DNA of 64,000 nt from Desulforegulaceae bacterium (GCA_034006035.1 JAVETN010000001.1:62001-126000), one strand, 5' to 3'. Numbered from the stretch's first letter, positions 9,003 through 18,796 are shown. Notes: generated from the letters alone by a model not told the origin. Program-made: numbers and translations.

Positions 9003-9032
9003 TTAAAACCTGGAAAGATGACAAGGTTTTAA
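9003..9032 (-). terminator. Hairpin downstream of the response-regulator gene
   Basis: TTAAAACCT and AGGTTTTAA form a nine-pair perfect stem with a 12-base loop, 20 bases past the stop of the reverse-strand gene at 9052. On that strand the arm ends in TTTTAA and T-rich sequence. The stem is AT-rich, so efficiency is uncertain. Confidence 0.45.
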
Positions 9033-9051
9033 TGCTCGATAAAAATTGTGA

Positions 9052-10101
9052 CTATAATAAATTCAAAAACTTTTTCACTTTTAAAAAGGCAGCGTCCAAA
9101 TCATTGTTTTCTGTGAAAAATTTTATTTCTTTTAAAACTTTGAGATGATTTTCATTTAACTTTGATCTGGTTAATTCATATATTATTGTTTCAGCATCAT
9201 TTGTCTTTTTTTGTTTCAGGTAGGTGGCAAGCCTTAACAAATTGTTTTTAATAGCCATGGGATCTGCCTGTTTAAATATTTCAGGGCTTTCCTCAATTTG
9301 TCTTTTGGGTTCAGGCTGAAATATTTTTTCAATGACCTCCATGGTTTTTATAAAATGTTTTTCAAGGGAGGCTATTGATTCAAGGGAAATTAGGTCTGGA
9401 TTTTTATTGATCAAGTTTTCAAACTCTATTGTTTCTTTGTTAAGCTTAATTGCACAGATCTGGGCTGAAACACCTTTAAGTTTGTGAAGAGTAAATTCTA
9501 AATCCTTATATTTTTTATTTTCAATAAGAACTTTCATTTTATCAACATAGCCTGTGTAGTTTTTATAAAATTTAATTAAAAGCTTTTTAAAGATATTAAA
9601 ATTGTCCCCTAAATAAGTAATTCCTTTTTTAATATCTATTTCATCTTGCTCATAAACATCAAAAACAGATTTGTCAGATGAATTTTCAAAGTTTTGTTTT
9701 TTAATTTCTTTATTAAAACCAGAAGAGTTTCCCAGGCTGTTTTCAATTATTTCTATCAAGGCTGCAGGCTTTGCAGGTTTTGCTATATAATTGTTTATTC
9801 CTGAGTTGATAATGGAGTTTATTTCATTTTCTTCCTGGTAGCCTGTCATGGCTATGATAGGTATGTTTTTTATTAATGGATTTTTAGAGCTTCTTATTTG
9901 TTTTGCTGTTTCAATCCCATTTAATTCAGGCATGTTTATGTCTAGAATTATAAGTTCAAATCTGGGGTTTGTTTTTAATATTTCAACTACCTGTTTTCCA
10001 TTTTCTGCTGTTGTTACTTCAAATTCAAATTTGGTTAAAACTATTTGAAGCATTTCTCTTATCATGGGATCATCGTCAGCTAGAAGAATTTTTGTTCTCA
10101 T
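9052..10101 (-). CDS. Response regulator with receiver and HPt domains
   Basis: Residues 1-122 are a CheY-like receiver: acidic triad ADDDP at 8-12, phospho-acceptor D54 in LIILDINMP, the switch threonine in IAMTGYQ and the conserved lysine in IAKPAKP. Residues from about 155 to 245 form a histidine-phosphotransfer domain with H206 in TLHKLKGVSA. The last 90 residues are helical, like tails found after HPt domains in hybrid kinases. No output or DNA-binding domain is present, so it probably relays phosphate between a hybrid kinase and another regulator. No kinase gene lies beside it. Confidence 0.88.
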   Translation of the reverse strand: MRTKILLADDDPMIREMLQIVLTKFEFEVTTAENGKQVVEILKTNPRFELIILDINMPELNGIETAKQIRSSKNPLIKNIPIIAMTGYQEENEINSIINSGINNYIAKPAKPAALIEIIENSLGNSSGFNKEIKKQNFENSSDKSVFDVYEQDEIDIKKGITYLGDNFNIFKKLLIKFYKNYTGYVDKMKVLIENKKYKDLEFTLHKLKGVSAQICAIKLNKETIEFENLINKNPDLISLESIASLEKHFIKTMEVIEKIFQPEPKRQIEESPEIFKQADPMAIKNNLLRLATYLKQKKTNDAETIIYELTRSKLNENHLKVLKEIKFFTENNDLDAAFLKVKKFLNLL

Positions 10102-10534
10102 AAAACGGTTTCCATCAATACTTTATTAGATAATATATTGAAATTGTTTTTATAAGTATTCAGTATTTTGATTTTTTGTAAAGGAATATTCTTTAAAGAG
10201 AATAGAAAACAAGGGCATTGGCTTTATAAAAGTTGATTCCAGGGGTAACATTTTAGAAAAAAAGAAGCTTTTAAATTGAAATAATAGTTTTTAAACTGGG
10301 CTACTAAAAAACGGGGTTCAGAGCTTTGTTTTTTTGCTTATAAGTTTAAAAACTCTTATAAGTAACAGGAGATTATAAAGATTTTCTATGGTTTTACTGA
10401 TCTTAGAATCGAATAGCTGTTTAAACTTAACTTGAGGTAAAAAATTTAGATAAAAATATTGATTTAAAAATTATAATTTATGGTAGACTTTTTGTTTGAA
10501 ATTTAAGTTAAACTTTTTTAAAGGATTTTAAGCT
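10102..10534. other. 433-base intergenic region between divergent genes
   Basis: It separates the reverse-strand response regulator from the forward-strand channel gene and must hold both promoters. The sequence is very AT-rich. The palindrome CTTATAAG occurs twice (10339-10346 and 10357-10364), 10 bases apart, and could be an operator. No coding frame, RNA gene or convincing -35/-10 pair was found. Confidence 0.5.
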
Positions 10535-12853
10535 GTGAGATCAGTAAAAATAACCGCGGAAATTTTTATTCTTATATGTATAATTTTATCTTGCCTAATT
10601 ATTCCCATAGATTATATTTTTCCGTCTTATGGAAGCGTATGGATAAAAATTGAAATATTTTTTGCTGTTCTTTTTTCAATTGAGTACTTAATTAGATGGT
10701 CATTTTCAGAAAATAAATTAAAGTACCCATTTTCTTTTTATGCAGTAATAGATCTTCTGGCAATTCTCCCCTCACTTTTGTTGCTGAGCACAAACTTCAT
10801 GATGTTCAGGCTTTTTAGAATGGCAAGATTTTTAAGGCTTTTAAGACTTGTAAGATATAATGCATATCTTTACGATTACCTTAACAATCTGCAAAATAAA
10901 TTTTCTGTTTTAAGAGACGAATATCAGCTTGATAACCTTTATCATCTCCTCATTATTTCTGCCTTAGCTCTTGTTCTAGGGGCAAACATTTTGTATTTTA
11001 TAGAGTTTGAGTTCTCAGGAGTTGAAGGGCCTTTCAGTGACTATTGGGACTCTTATTGGCATATGGTTATTGTGCTCCTCTCAGGGATTGAGGAAAAGGA
11101 ACCTATCTCTCTTGTTGGGCGAGTCGTGATAACATTTTTTATGATTGCAGGTGTCTGTGTAGTAGGTATGCTGACAGCTGAAATAGTGTCTATTCTTGTA
11201 AGAAAACTCAACAGGAAGGGCAAAGTAAGGCTAAAGCCTGTTAATTCAATTATGGAAAATCATATTGTTATTTTAGGACATAACACTCATTTTGATTATT
11301 TGATCCGCCAGCTCTACAGTGCTTTTGGGGGCAGATATTATATTCTTGCTGTTTGTGATCTTGCCGATCAAATACCGATATCAATACCTTTTGTTTATAA
11401 ACATGTTGTTGCTCTTAAAGGAGATCCTCTTAACCCTGAAGTTTTAAAAAAGTCAGATATAGATTTAGCAAAAAGAGTAATTGTGCTTTCAGAAAATAAA
11501 GAATCAGCAAATAGTGTTTCATCAGATCACAATTGTCTTATGAAGGCCATTGCTGTTAACTCAATTAATAAAATGGTTCCAATCACTGTTCAGCTAAACT
11601 TTCTCAGCAGTATGAAGTTTGCAAAAGTAATGGATAACACAGATTTTATTGTAAGCTCGGTTTATTCTGAAAAACTTATAAGCCAAGGAGTTTTAAACCC
11701 AGGAGTAACGGAAATTTATCGCTCTTTAATGACTTTTTCGTTTGATTCATGTGAATTTTACAGGGTAAAGCTTCCAGAGTTTTTTGGAACAACAAGTTTT
11801 AATAAAGTTCAGAAATTCTTTTTAAATGAAAAAAAGAAAAGTATTCCTGTTGGAGTATATAAGTACAATAAAAACATAGGCCTTTATGATTTAAAAATCA
11901 ATCCTTGCTTAGACCATTCTAAACCCAATGAATATTTTGACCTTGAAATTGAGTCATCTGATTACCTTATTGTTTTGGCTTATGAAGAACCAAACTTTGA
12001 GCCAGAGCGACGAAAGGTTAAGAAAAAGAAAAAACAAAAGCTTAAATATTTTACAAGTAATGCTTTTAGTTGCATTGATGACCGCTGTATAAACTCTTCT
12101 TTTAAAAGCCTTGAAAATAACAATGTTATTATCTGTAATGTAAATTCAAATTTGAAAAGTATCGCTGATGAGCTTTTGTACGGAAGCAGGGAAAGATATT
12201 TTAAGCTTACAATAATAATTCAAGATGAAAATATAATAAAAAATCATCCGGAATGGTGTCCTTCTGAAGGTGAGAATTTAAGGTTTATCTACGGCAGCCC
12301 GGTAAAAAAAGAAATTCTTGAACAGGCCGGGGTAAGAGATTGCGGAGCCGCAATTATTTTGTCGGATCCAAATTATGGAGATTATGCTGATGCACCTTCT
12401 GCACTTACAGCCATGGCAATTGAAACTATAAATCCCGCAGTTCACACTGTAATGGAGCTTCTTAATTCATCAAACAGGGAGTTTATTGATTTTAATATTA
12501 TAAATGAAGCTGTGTGCCTTGGGGACATGACCGAAAAGCTTCTTGCCCAAAACTCCTTTAATCCGGGGGTGATAGAAATTTTTGACAATCTTCTTACTTC
12601 TGGAAAGGGAACTCCGGAGATTTTTTTGGTAAAAGTTCCTGAAGAATTAAAAGATAAAAGTTTTTATGAAATTTACGAAATCAATTTGGATTTAAAGCTG
12701 CCTTTTATAATTATTGGGTTTATCCAGAACAACGAGTATTTTATAAATCCTGACTTTGATAAGTTTGTTTTTAGGAAAATGTCAGGCAGGGATTCTAGAT
12801 TTATTGTGATAGGCCATGATTATGAAGCAATAAATTTTAATGGGTTTTGTTAA
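10535..12853 (+). CDS. Voltage-sensor-type ion channel with two RCK (TrkA-N-like) domains
   Basis: The membrane part has six segments: four at about 5-110, ending in an S4-like helix FRLFRMARFLRLLRLVRYN (91-109) with arginines every third residue; S5 at 135-155; a pore loop at 168-190; and S6 at 194-222. The rest is cytosolic: one Rossmann-type RCK module starts at HIVILGH (243) and a second at NNVIICNV (about 530), as in GsuK and CASTOR/POLLUX channels. The pore reads VLLSGIEEKEP where potassium channels have TVGYG, so selectivity is unknown. GTG start with AAAGGA upstream. Single gene, convergent with ald. Confidence 0.85.
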   Translation: MRSVKITAEIFILICIILSCLIIPIDYIFPSYGSVWIKIEIFFAVLFSIEYLIRWSFSENKLKYPFSFYAVIDLLAILPSLLLLSTNFMMFRLFRMARFLRLLRLVRYNAYLYDYLNNLQNKFSVLRDEYQLDNLYHLLIISALALVLGANILYFIEFEFSGVEGPFSDYWDSYWHMVIVLLSGIEEKEPISLVGRVVITFFMIAGVCVVGMLTAEIVSILVRKLNRKGKVRLKPVNSIMENHIVILGHNTHFDYLIRQLYSAFGGRYYILAVCDLADQIPISIPFVYKHVVALKGDPLNPEVLKKSDIDLAKRVIVLSENKESANSVSSDHNCLMKAIAVNSINKMVPITVQLNFLSSMKFAKVMDNTDFIVSSVYSEKLISQGVLNPGVTEIYRSLMTFSFDSCEFYRVKLPEFFGTTSFNKVQKFFLNEKKKSIPVGVYKYNKNIGLYDLKINPCLDHSKPNEYFDLEIESSDYLIVLAYEEPNFEPERRKVKKKKKQKLKYFTSNAFSCIDDRCINSSFKSLENNNVIICNVNSNLKSIADELLYGSRERYFKLTIIIQDENIIKNHPEWCPSEGENLRFIYGSPVKKEILEQAGVRDCGAAIILSDPNYGDYADAPSALTAMAIETINPAVHTVMELLNSSNREFIDFNIINEAVCLGDMTEKLLAQNSFNPGVIEIFDNLLTSGKGTPEIFLVKVPEELKDKSFYEIYEINLDLKLPFIIIGFIQNNEYFINPDFDKFVFRKMSGRDSRFIVIGHDYEAINFNGFC

Positions 12854-12870
12854 AGGCTTTTTAGTTATAA

Positions 12871-12904
12871 ATCCAAAGACCGGAGATTTTTCCGGCCTTT
12901 GGAT
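12871..12904. terminator. Hairpin between convergent genes
   Basis: ATCCAAAG-CCGGA and TCCGG-CTTTGGAT give a 13-pair stem with one mismatch and a four- or five-base loop. It lies 18 bases past the channel gene and 26 bases past the end of ald and can serve both. A long T-run is missing on the forward side. Confidence 0.7.
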
Positions 12905-12929
12905 GCTCAAATTTATTGAAAGTCTTATA

Positions 12930-14042
12930 TTAAAGAAAGTTTTCAATGGGTGTATAATCAAGATTAAAAGCCTGGGCAACTCCTTTGAAAGTTATTTTTC
13001 CGTCAACCATATTTATTCCGGGCTTGATTGAATCATTTTCTATTGCCGCCTGTTTCCAGCCTTTATTTGCAATTTCAACTGCATAGGGAAGGGTTGCGTT
13101 GGTAAGTGCCATTGTGGATGTTCTTGGTACAGCACCAGGCATATTAGGGACACAATAATGAACTATTCCTTCAACTTCATAAGTAGGATTGCCGTGGGTT
13201 GTAGGCCTTGATGTGGTAAAACATCCGCCCTGGTCAATTGCAACGTCAACAATAACAGCACCTTTTTTCATTGTTCTAAGTATTTCTTCATCAATGAGCT
13301 TTGGAGCTTTTTCACCTGGAAGAAGAACTGCTCCGATTATTGCGTCTGCCTTTTTTGCAAGATCTCTTATTGTTGCAGGTGAACTCATCAGGGGAAAACA
13401 ATTTTTGGGCATAAATTCAGAAAGTTTTCTCAGTCTTTGAAGGTTCATGTCAAGAATATAGACTTGTGCTCCAAGTCCGCAGGCCATAAGAGCTGCGTTT
13501 GTACCAACTATTCCTCCGCCTATTACAAGCACTGTTGCAGGAGTTACCCCTGCAATTCCTCCCATTAAAACCCCTCTTCCGCCCTGGGCACTTTCAAGGT
13601 ATTTGGCTGCTTCCTGGGTTGACATTTTACCGGCAACTTCACTCATTGGAGTAAGAAGGGGAAGACTTCCGTCAGGATTTTCAATTGTTTCATAAGCTAT
13701 TGCAACAGGGCGTCTTTTTTGCATTTCCCTGGTAAGAGACTCGTTTCCTGCAAAATGAAAATATGCAAAAAATATCTGATCTTTTCTTATCATCTCATAT
13801 TCTGAAACTTGAGGTTCTTTAACATGCATTATCATTTCGGAAGCTTCATAAATTGTTTTTGGGCTGTCAACTATTTCTGCTCCGGCTCTTTTATAGTCTT
13901 CATCTGAAAATCCGCTTCCAATTCCGGCATTTTTTTCCACCAGTACTTTGTGCCCGTTGTTTTTCATTATTTCAACACCGGCAGGAGTCATTGCGACTCT
14001 GTTTTCTTCAGCCATTATTTCCTTTAGAATTCCAACTATCAT
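12930..14042 (-). CDS. ald: Alanine dehydrogenase
   Basis: Reversible NAD-dependent deamination of L-alanine to pyruvate and ammonia. The protein begins MIVGILKEIMAEENRVAMTP, the usual start of the family, and carries the NAD-binding loop VLVIGGGIVGTNAA and the signature VDVAIDQGGCFTTSRPTTH. With the ATG at 14042 it has 370 residues, the typical length; this start has AAGGGG seven bases upstream, while an in-frame ATG at 14048 sits directly against it. It reads alone, with a long upstream spacer. Confidence 0.96.
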   Translation of the reverse strand: MIVGILKEIMAEENRVAMTPAGVEIMKNNGHKVLVEKNAGIGSGFSDEDYKRAGAEIVDSPKTIYEASEMIMHVKEPQVSEYEMIRKDQIFFAYFHFAGNESLTREMQKRRPVAIAYETIENPDGSLPLLTPMSEVAGKMSTQEAAKYLESAQGGRGVLMGGIAGVTPATVLVIGGGIVGTNAALMACGLGAQVYILDMNLQRLRKLSEFMPKNCFPLMSSPATIRDLAKKADAIIGAVLLPGEKAPKLIDEEILRTMKKGAVIVDVAIDQGGCFTTSRPTTHGNPTYEVEGIVHYCVPNMPGAVPRTSTMALTNATLPYAVEIANKGWKQAAIENDSIKPGINMVDGKITFKGVAQAFNLDYTPIENFL

Positions 14043-14429
14043 AGACATTCCCCTTGTTTAAGCTGTGTTTTAACTAAATTTTATTCACTTACTGTATTAA
14101 TTTGTGTTCGCGATAAACTTGAAAAGATTTTTAATTAGCTGTGGATTGATTTATGTCCATTTTAACCCTGGCAACTAAAAACTAACCCTTAAAAAAAACC
14201 TGAATTTCTGAAATTAATTTTTTATCAATTCTTTTAAATGAAAGAAAAACATAATTTCATACCGATTGTTGGTCAGGTTTTATTTTTGCAAAAAATAGAC
14301 TAAAAAGCTTGGAGTGTCAAAAAAATAATTAATTTGAAGATAAAAGGTTTTGTTTTTTATCTGGAATTTAATTAAAATCAGTGTGTTTTTTTAATCTTCC
14401 TATCGGGGATGAATTTTTGACTGATATTT
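14043..14429. other. 387-base intergenic region upstream of ald
   Basis: AT-rich and without a coding frame. AAAACCTGA (14195-14203) and TCAGGTTTT (14273-14281) are complementary, 69 bases apart, and the second is followed by ATTTTTGC; this could be a long-range stem or chance. No recognised riboswitch or promoter was found. Confidence 0.4.
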
Positions 14430-14708
14430 CTAGTTCTTTCTAAAAATTCCATTGAAAATAAAAACTATTCCTCCGGCTATCAATAAAAGTATATAAATTT
14501 GAAGATTGAAAATTTTATCAAGGCCGTTTGTTACAATTTCAGATGGAAGATTTGCTATCCACAAAGTTTTTTCTTTTCCAAGAAGTTCATAAAGATTTAT
14601 GGTGTGAAGGTTTGATTCTTGTTGCATAAGTTCAGCCAACATCCCAAATAAATACATGATTCCGGCTCCAAGGCATAAACATCCAGCTAAAAGATTTGTT
14701 TTGTTCAT
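14430..14708 (-). CDS. Small two-segment membrane protein
   Basis: About 92 residues from the ATG at 14708, which has GAGG nine bases upstream. Hydrophobic segments lie at the N-terminus (LLAGCLCLGAGIMYLFGML) and C-terminus (YILLLIAGGIVFIFNGIF), joined by a 40-residue loop, and a short basic tail RKN follows. No family recognised. A second small membrane protein lies upstream on the same strand and begins with the same MNKT residues; the two may be related or co-regulated. Confidence 0.55.
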   Translation of the reverse strand: MNKTNLLAGCLCLGAGIMYLFGMLAELMQQESNLHTINLYELLGKEKTLWIANLPSEIVTNGLDKIFNLQIYILLLIAGGIVFIFNGIFRKN

Positions 14709-14859
14709 AATTATCAGCCTCAATAGGAGGTTATAGTTCAATCTAATTGAATAAAAATTTTGATTTTCAATTAAGTGTCAATCTAGTATTTTTTGTTTTA
14801 AAAAGAAATGCTTAATTATAAATTAACTCAAATTTACAATTGATTTTTTAAGTTTCAAC

Positions 14860-15288
14860 CTAAGATATTTTTACCACAGCTTCAGGCTCAAAATCAGGGA
14901 AATAATAGATTACAATTCCTGATTCAGTTACCTGAAGGTTGCAAATTCCATTTTTATACATTTTGTCAAGCTTAACTTTTGAATCTTCAGGGCTTATTCC
15001 GCTTTCCAGGGAAAACTCTTTTGAAGTAATTTGTCCGCTGTATTTTGAAAGTATTTTGGACATATCTATATTTTCTTTTTCACTCTTATTTTTTTTGTAG
15101 CCAATAATAGAAAAGATTAAAAAAAAGGTTCCTCCAATTCCAAGAATTAATGCAAAAGGAAAATAAAAAAAGTGGCTAAAGATTTTATTTGAAAGAAAAG
15201 TTTCTGTTTTTTTAAGAGAAAATAAAATTATACAACCAGCCAGGCTTGTTAATCCTGTTATCTGAAGCAGCCAGATAGTTTTGTTCAT
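14860..15288 (-). CDS. Membrane protein with a winged-helix-like cytosolic tail
   Basis: 142 residues. Two transmembrane segments at about 6-25 and 40-64, then a charged linker and a C-terminal region (about 78-142) whose helix-helix-hairpin pattern, SGQITSKEFSLESGISPED then KLDKMYKNGICNLQV, resembles a winged helix. No named family recognised. Located just upstream of a small membrane protein on the same strand and downstream of recD2, with 74 bases between. Confidence 0.6.
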   Translation of the reverse strand: MNKTIWLLQITGLTSLAGCIILFSLKKTETFLSNKIFSHFFYFPFALILGIGGTFFLIFSIIGYKKNKSEKENIDMSKILSKYSGQITSKEFSLESGISPEDSKVKLDKMYKNGICNLQVTESGIVIYYFPDFEPEAVVKIS

Positions 15289-15362
15289 TTGATAATTCCT
15301 TGTACATCAACAGAATTTAAATAATTTTAGTTTTAGTTTTAGTTGCCTATTATCAGATTATA

Positions 15363-17534
15363 TCAGTTTAAAACAGAGCAGAGTCTATGTTTTAAGTGTG
15401 AATATCTTTTGGATGCTCTATTTTCATTTACTGCAATTTCCATAGCCCTTGAGCTTCCCACAATAATAAGCAGGGCTTTTCCCCTTGTCATTCCAGTATA
15501 TAAAAGGTTTCTTTGTAAAAGTGGAAAGTGCTGGGTCATCAGGGGAAGTATAACTGCTGGATATTCCGAACCTTGGGACTTGTGAACTGAAATTGCATAG
15601 GCAAGGGAAAGTTCTTCAAGTTCATCAAAGCTGTATTCAACAATTTTGTGCTCAGAATAATCAGGGTAGGCAACTTCAACAATTTCATCTTTAATTTTTA
15701 CAGATTTTATTCTTCCAATATCACCGTTAAAAACTTCTTTTGTATAGTTGTTTACAAGATGCATTACCTTGTCACCTTTTTTAAAAATATTTGATCCTGA
15801 TTTTATATTTTCTTTTGATTTGTTGAGTTTTTCCTGGAGAATTTTGTTGAGATTAAAAGTTCCTGTTTCTCCTTTATGCATGGGAGTTATTACCTGGATT
15901 TCTTCCATTGGATCAAGGCCAAACCTTTTAGGAATTCTTTTTGTTAAAAGCTCCACTATTGTTTCAACTGCTTTTTTAGGACTTTCATTTCTTATGAAAT
16001 AAAATTCTGACAATTCATTGTCGTTTGAGTCCTTAATAGGAAGTTTTCCTGAATTTACCCTATGGGCATTCATTATTATGGGGCTTTGTTTTGCCTGTCT
16101 AAAAATTGTTGTAAGGGTAAAAGAAGGAATTTTTGAAGATCCTATAATATCAGACAAAAAATTACCCGGGCCCACAGAAGGCAGCTGGAAAATATCACCT
16201 ACAAAAATTATTCTGGTATTAATTGTTACTGCTTTTAAAAGATGGTAGCATAAAATTATATCTATCATTGATGATTCATCAATGATTATAACATCTGCAT
16301 CAATTGGCTCTGATTCATTTTTGTCAAACTCTTCAGTTGTGGCATTGAATTTTAAAAGCTTGTGAATGGTTTCGGCTTTTTGCCCTGTTAATTCACTCAG
16401 CCTTCTTGCCGCCCTTCCTGTTGGAGCTGCAATTGCGGTTTTTTTTTTAAGATGATGAAAAATTTTGCAAAGTGCTTTTATAAGAGTTGTTTTACCAGTA
16501 CCGGGGCCTCCTGTTATTATCCCTGCTTTTTGTTCAATAATTCCTTTGATTGCATCAAATTGTTCATTGGAGGGAATTACTCCAAGATAACTTGCTGTGA
16601 TTTCTTTTATTTCATCATCAGTTATTGGAAGTTTTTCAGGAGGGATTTCAAAAAGTGCATTAAGTTTATCAGCAGTTCCTTTTTCAGCCCTGTAAAGGTG
16701 GAAAGGATAAATAACTTCTTTTGAATCTATAATTTCTTTAATTATTATAGACTCATTTAGTAAGCTTTCAACTGAATTTTCAATTGATTCGTTATTTGAA
16801 CCTGTAAGTCTTTTTGTTTTAAGTTTTAGCTCTTCAACTTCAAGAAAACAATGACCGTTGTTTGAAGCCTTTTCAAGAACACAGACTACTCCAGCAGAAA
16901 TTCTTGATTTGTCAAAAGGCTCAATCATGGCTTTTTGGCCCAGCCTGTCAATTATTTCAAAATTAAAATATGGATTTTCTTTTACAATTCTGTATGGATC
17001 TTTTTTTACTACATCAAGAGAAAAGGAACCGTATCTTAAAATTATCTGGGGAGTGTATTCAGAGGGAAGTCCGGCTTCATGGAGATATTGGCGAAGCTGT
17101 CTTGCATAGCTGTGATTTTTCCAGGCGGCTGCAATTGATTCAGCTTTTTTTATTCCTACTCCGGGAACATCTGCTAAAGACTCAGGGCTTGATTCAATGA
17201 TTGAAATTGCTGAAGTTCCAAAGAAATCCACTATTTTTGAAGCAGTTGATTCGCCTATTCCTTTGATAATTCCAGAAGTTAAATACTTAATTATCTCTTC
17301 TTCAGTATCTGGAAGAATTGATTCATATGAATGAACCCTGAATTGTTCCCCAAATTTTTCATGTTCTTCCCATTTACCTGTAACTTCAAGCTTTTCACCA
17401 GGGAAAATTTCATCCATGATTCCAACCATGTTGGTTGTGGATGAAAATTCAGCCTGCTTTAATTTGGCAACAGTGTATCCATTGGAAGGATTATGAAAAG
17501 TAACATTTAAAACTGTTCCGGAGATAGTTATCAT
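15363..17534 (-). CDS. recD2: RecD2-type ATP-dependent DNA helicase
   Basis: A superfamily 1B, 5'-3' helicase of 723 residues, the length of RecD2 proteins that act without RecBC. The N-terminal region has helix-hairpin-helix segments (SGIIKGIGESTASKI and LADVPGVGIKKAESI). The motor shows Walker A GGPGTGKTTLIKAL, Walker B IIDESSMID, the GDIFQLPSVGPG motif and YAISVHKSQGSEYPAV near the C-terminus. Known members act in DNA repair and replication stress. The ATG overlaps the last base of gmhB, so rlpA-gmhB-recD2 is likely one transcript. Confidence 0.93.
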   Translation of the reverse strand: MITISGTVLNVTFHNPSNGYTVAKLKQAEFSSTTNMVGIMDEIFPGEKLEVTGKWEEHEKFGEQFRVHSYESILPDTEEEIIKYLTSGIIKGIGESTASKIVDFFGTSAISIIESSPESLADVPGVGIKKAESIAAAWKNHSYARQLRQYLHEAGLPSEYTPQIILRYGSFSLDVVKKDPYRIVKENPYFNFEIIDRLGQKAMIEPFDKSRISAGVVCVLEKASNNGHCFLEVEELKLKTKRLTGSNNESIENSVESLLNESIIIKEIIDSKEVIYPFHLYRAEKGTADKLNALFEIPPEKLPITDDEIKEITASYLGVIPSNEQFDAIKGIIEQKAGIITGGPGTGKTTLIKALCKIFHHLKKKTAIAAPTGRAARRLSELTGQKAETIHKLLKFNATTEEFDKNESEPIDADVIIIDESSMIDIILCYHLLKAVTINTRIIFVGDIFQLPSVGPGNFLSDIIGSSKIPSFTLTTIFRQAKQSPIIMNAHRVNSGKLPIKDSNDNELSEFYFIRNESPKKAVETIVELLTKRIPKRFGLDPMEEIQVITPMHKGETGTFNLNKILQEKLNKSKENIKSGSNIFKKGDKVMHLVNNYTKEVFNGDIGRIKSVKIKDEIVEVAYPDYSEHKIVEYSFDELEELSLAYAISVHKSQGSEYPAVILPLMTQHFPLLQRNLLYTGMTRGKALLIIVGSSRAMEIAVNENRASKRYSHLKHRLCSVLN

Positions 17535-18097
17535 TAAGAGCCTGTGTTTTTAATTATCCAATTATGGGCATCAAAAAGATTGTCTGCAATATAATCTGGA
17601 ATTATTTGTTTTTCTTCAAGTTCTTTTTGAGATTTTTTCCCGTTTCCTGTTAAAACCAGAATTTTAAATTTTATATTTGCATTTTCAGCTGCAATGATAT
17701 CTTTTGAACTGTCGCCTATCATTACTGAATTTGAAAGGTCAAGATTGTATTTATCTTTTGCCTGGAAAAAAAGGCCGGGTTTTGGTTTCCTGCATTGGCA
17801 ATTGTCACTGGGAATGTGAGGGCAAAAAAATATTTCTTTAATTTCTCCTTGGTTTTCTTTTACTGAATCAAGCATTTTATCAAATATTTGCCTTAACCCA
17901 TCCATGGTAACCATTTTTCTTCCAATTACAGACTGATTTGTAATTGTAAAAATTTCATATCCCAGTTTACTCAGGTTTGCTATTGCTTCAATACTTCCGG
18001 GAATAAAAAACAATTCTTCACAAGATTTTATATAATCAGGAGAGTCAAAATTGATTACCCCATCTCTATCAATAAAAATTACAGGTTTTTTTTTCAT
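17534..18097 (-). CDS. gmhB: D-glycero-D-manno-heptose-1,7-bisphosphate 7-phosphatase
   Basis: A HAD-superfamily phosphatase for ADP-heptose synthesis, needed for the LPS inner core. Diagnostic features are the catalytic DRDGVIN at the N-terminus, TNQSVIGR, the zinc-loop CPHIPSDNCQCRKPKPG that marks the GmhB and histidinol-phosphatase branch, and MIGDSSKDI. The length of 187 residues is normal. It shares one base with recD2 and follows rlpA by 15 bases. Histidinol-phosphate phosphatase is the alternative, but no his genes are nearby. Its presence supports a Gram-negative cell envelope. Confidence 0.88.
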   Translation of the reverse strand: MKKKPVIFIDRDGVINFDSPDYIKSCEELFFIPGSIEAIANLSKLGYEIFTITNQSVIGRKMVTMDGLRQIFDKMLDSVKENQGEIKEIFFCPHIPSDNCQCRKPKPGLFFQAKDKYNLDLSNSVMIGDSSKDIIAAENANIKFKILVLTGNGKKSQKELEEKQIIPDYIADNLFDAHNWIIKNTGS

Positions 18098-18112
18098 AAT
18101 AATATAACCTTT

Positions 18113-18793
18113 TTAGTCAAGGGCCATTGCAAAAGCATTTGAATGGCCTTGTTTTCTTAATTTGGTCTCGTTTATTTTTGCTTCTTCAAGAGTGTTGAAC
18201 TTTCCGGCTCTGACTCTGTAAAATGTTTGTCCGTTTATTTTTGTCTGGAGAATAAACACATGGTTAAAGTCTTTTAAAAGAGTTTTTTTAAAATTGACCG
18301 CATTGTCATAATTGGCAAATGAAGCTGTTTGAATAGTGAATTCACCATGATTAAAATCTGCCTTTTTTACTGATTTTATTCTTACCGGGGCAGTTCCGGA
18401 AATGTCTATCCCAAGTTCTTTGGCAGCTTTATATGAAAGATCTATAATCCTGCCTTTTACAAAAGGTCCTCTGTCATTTACTCTTAGGATGATTTTTTTT
18501 CCGTTTACAAGATTTTCAACTTCAAGCTTTGTATTAAAGGGAAGGGTTTTGTGGGCACAGGTCATTGAGTGCATATTGTAGGTTTCTCCATTGGCTGTTT
18601 TTCTGCCATGAAACTTTTTACCATACCACGAGGCTATGCCTGACTGATTAAATCCTTTTGCACTTTTTATTGTAGTATATTTTTTCCCAAAAACATAATA
18701 GGAAGTGCCTTTATTGTTTTTTTCATGTTTAGAAGCACAAGAAGTAAAAATAAAAAGAGCTATCATACAAGTTAGAAAGATTTTTGTTTTCAT
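18113..18793 (-). CDS. rlpA: RlpA-like lipoprotein with SPOR domain
   Basis: Septal-ring lytic transglycosylase-type protein. The N-terminus is a lipoprotein signal: a hydrophobic run ending in a lipobox-like FTSC at about residue 19. The double-psi beta-barrel core carries GIASWYGKKFHGRKTANGE, the DPBB signature, plus LRVNDRGPF and IDLSYKAA. The last 75 residues are a SPOR-type repeat (FTIQTASFANYDNA, FYRVRAGKF) that binds denuded peptidoglycan at the division site. It heads the rlpA-gmhB-recD2 group, just after the lon terminator. Confidence 0.92.
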   Translation of the reverse strand: MKTKIFLTCMIALFIFTSCASKHEKNNKGTSYYVFGKKYTTIKSAKGFNQSGIASWYGKKFHGRKTANGETYNMHSMTCAHKTLPFNTKLEVENLVNGKKIILRVNDRGPFVKGRIIDLSYKAAKELGIDISGTAPVRIKSVKKADFNHGEFTIQTASFANYDNAVNFKKTLLKDFNHVFILQTKINGQTFYRVRAGKFNTLEEAKINETKLRKQGHSNAFAMALD

Positions 18794-18796
18794 AAT

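Noticed and set aside
10339-10364. Doubled palindrome CTTATAAG as a regulator site
   Set aside because: Short, AT-rich and expected by chance in this composition; mentioned only in the intergenic entry.
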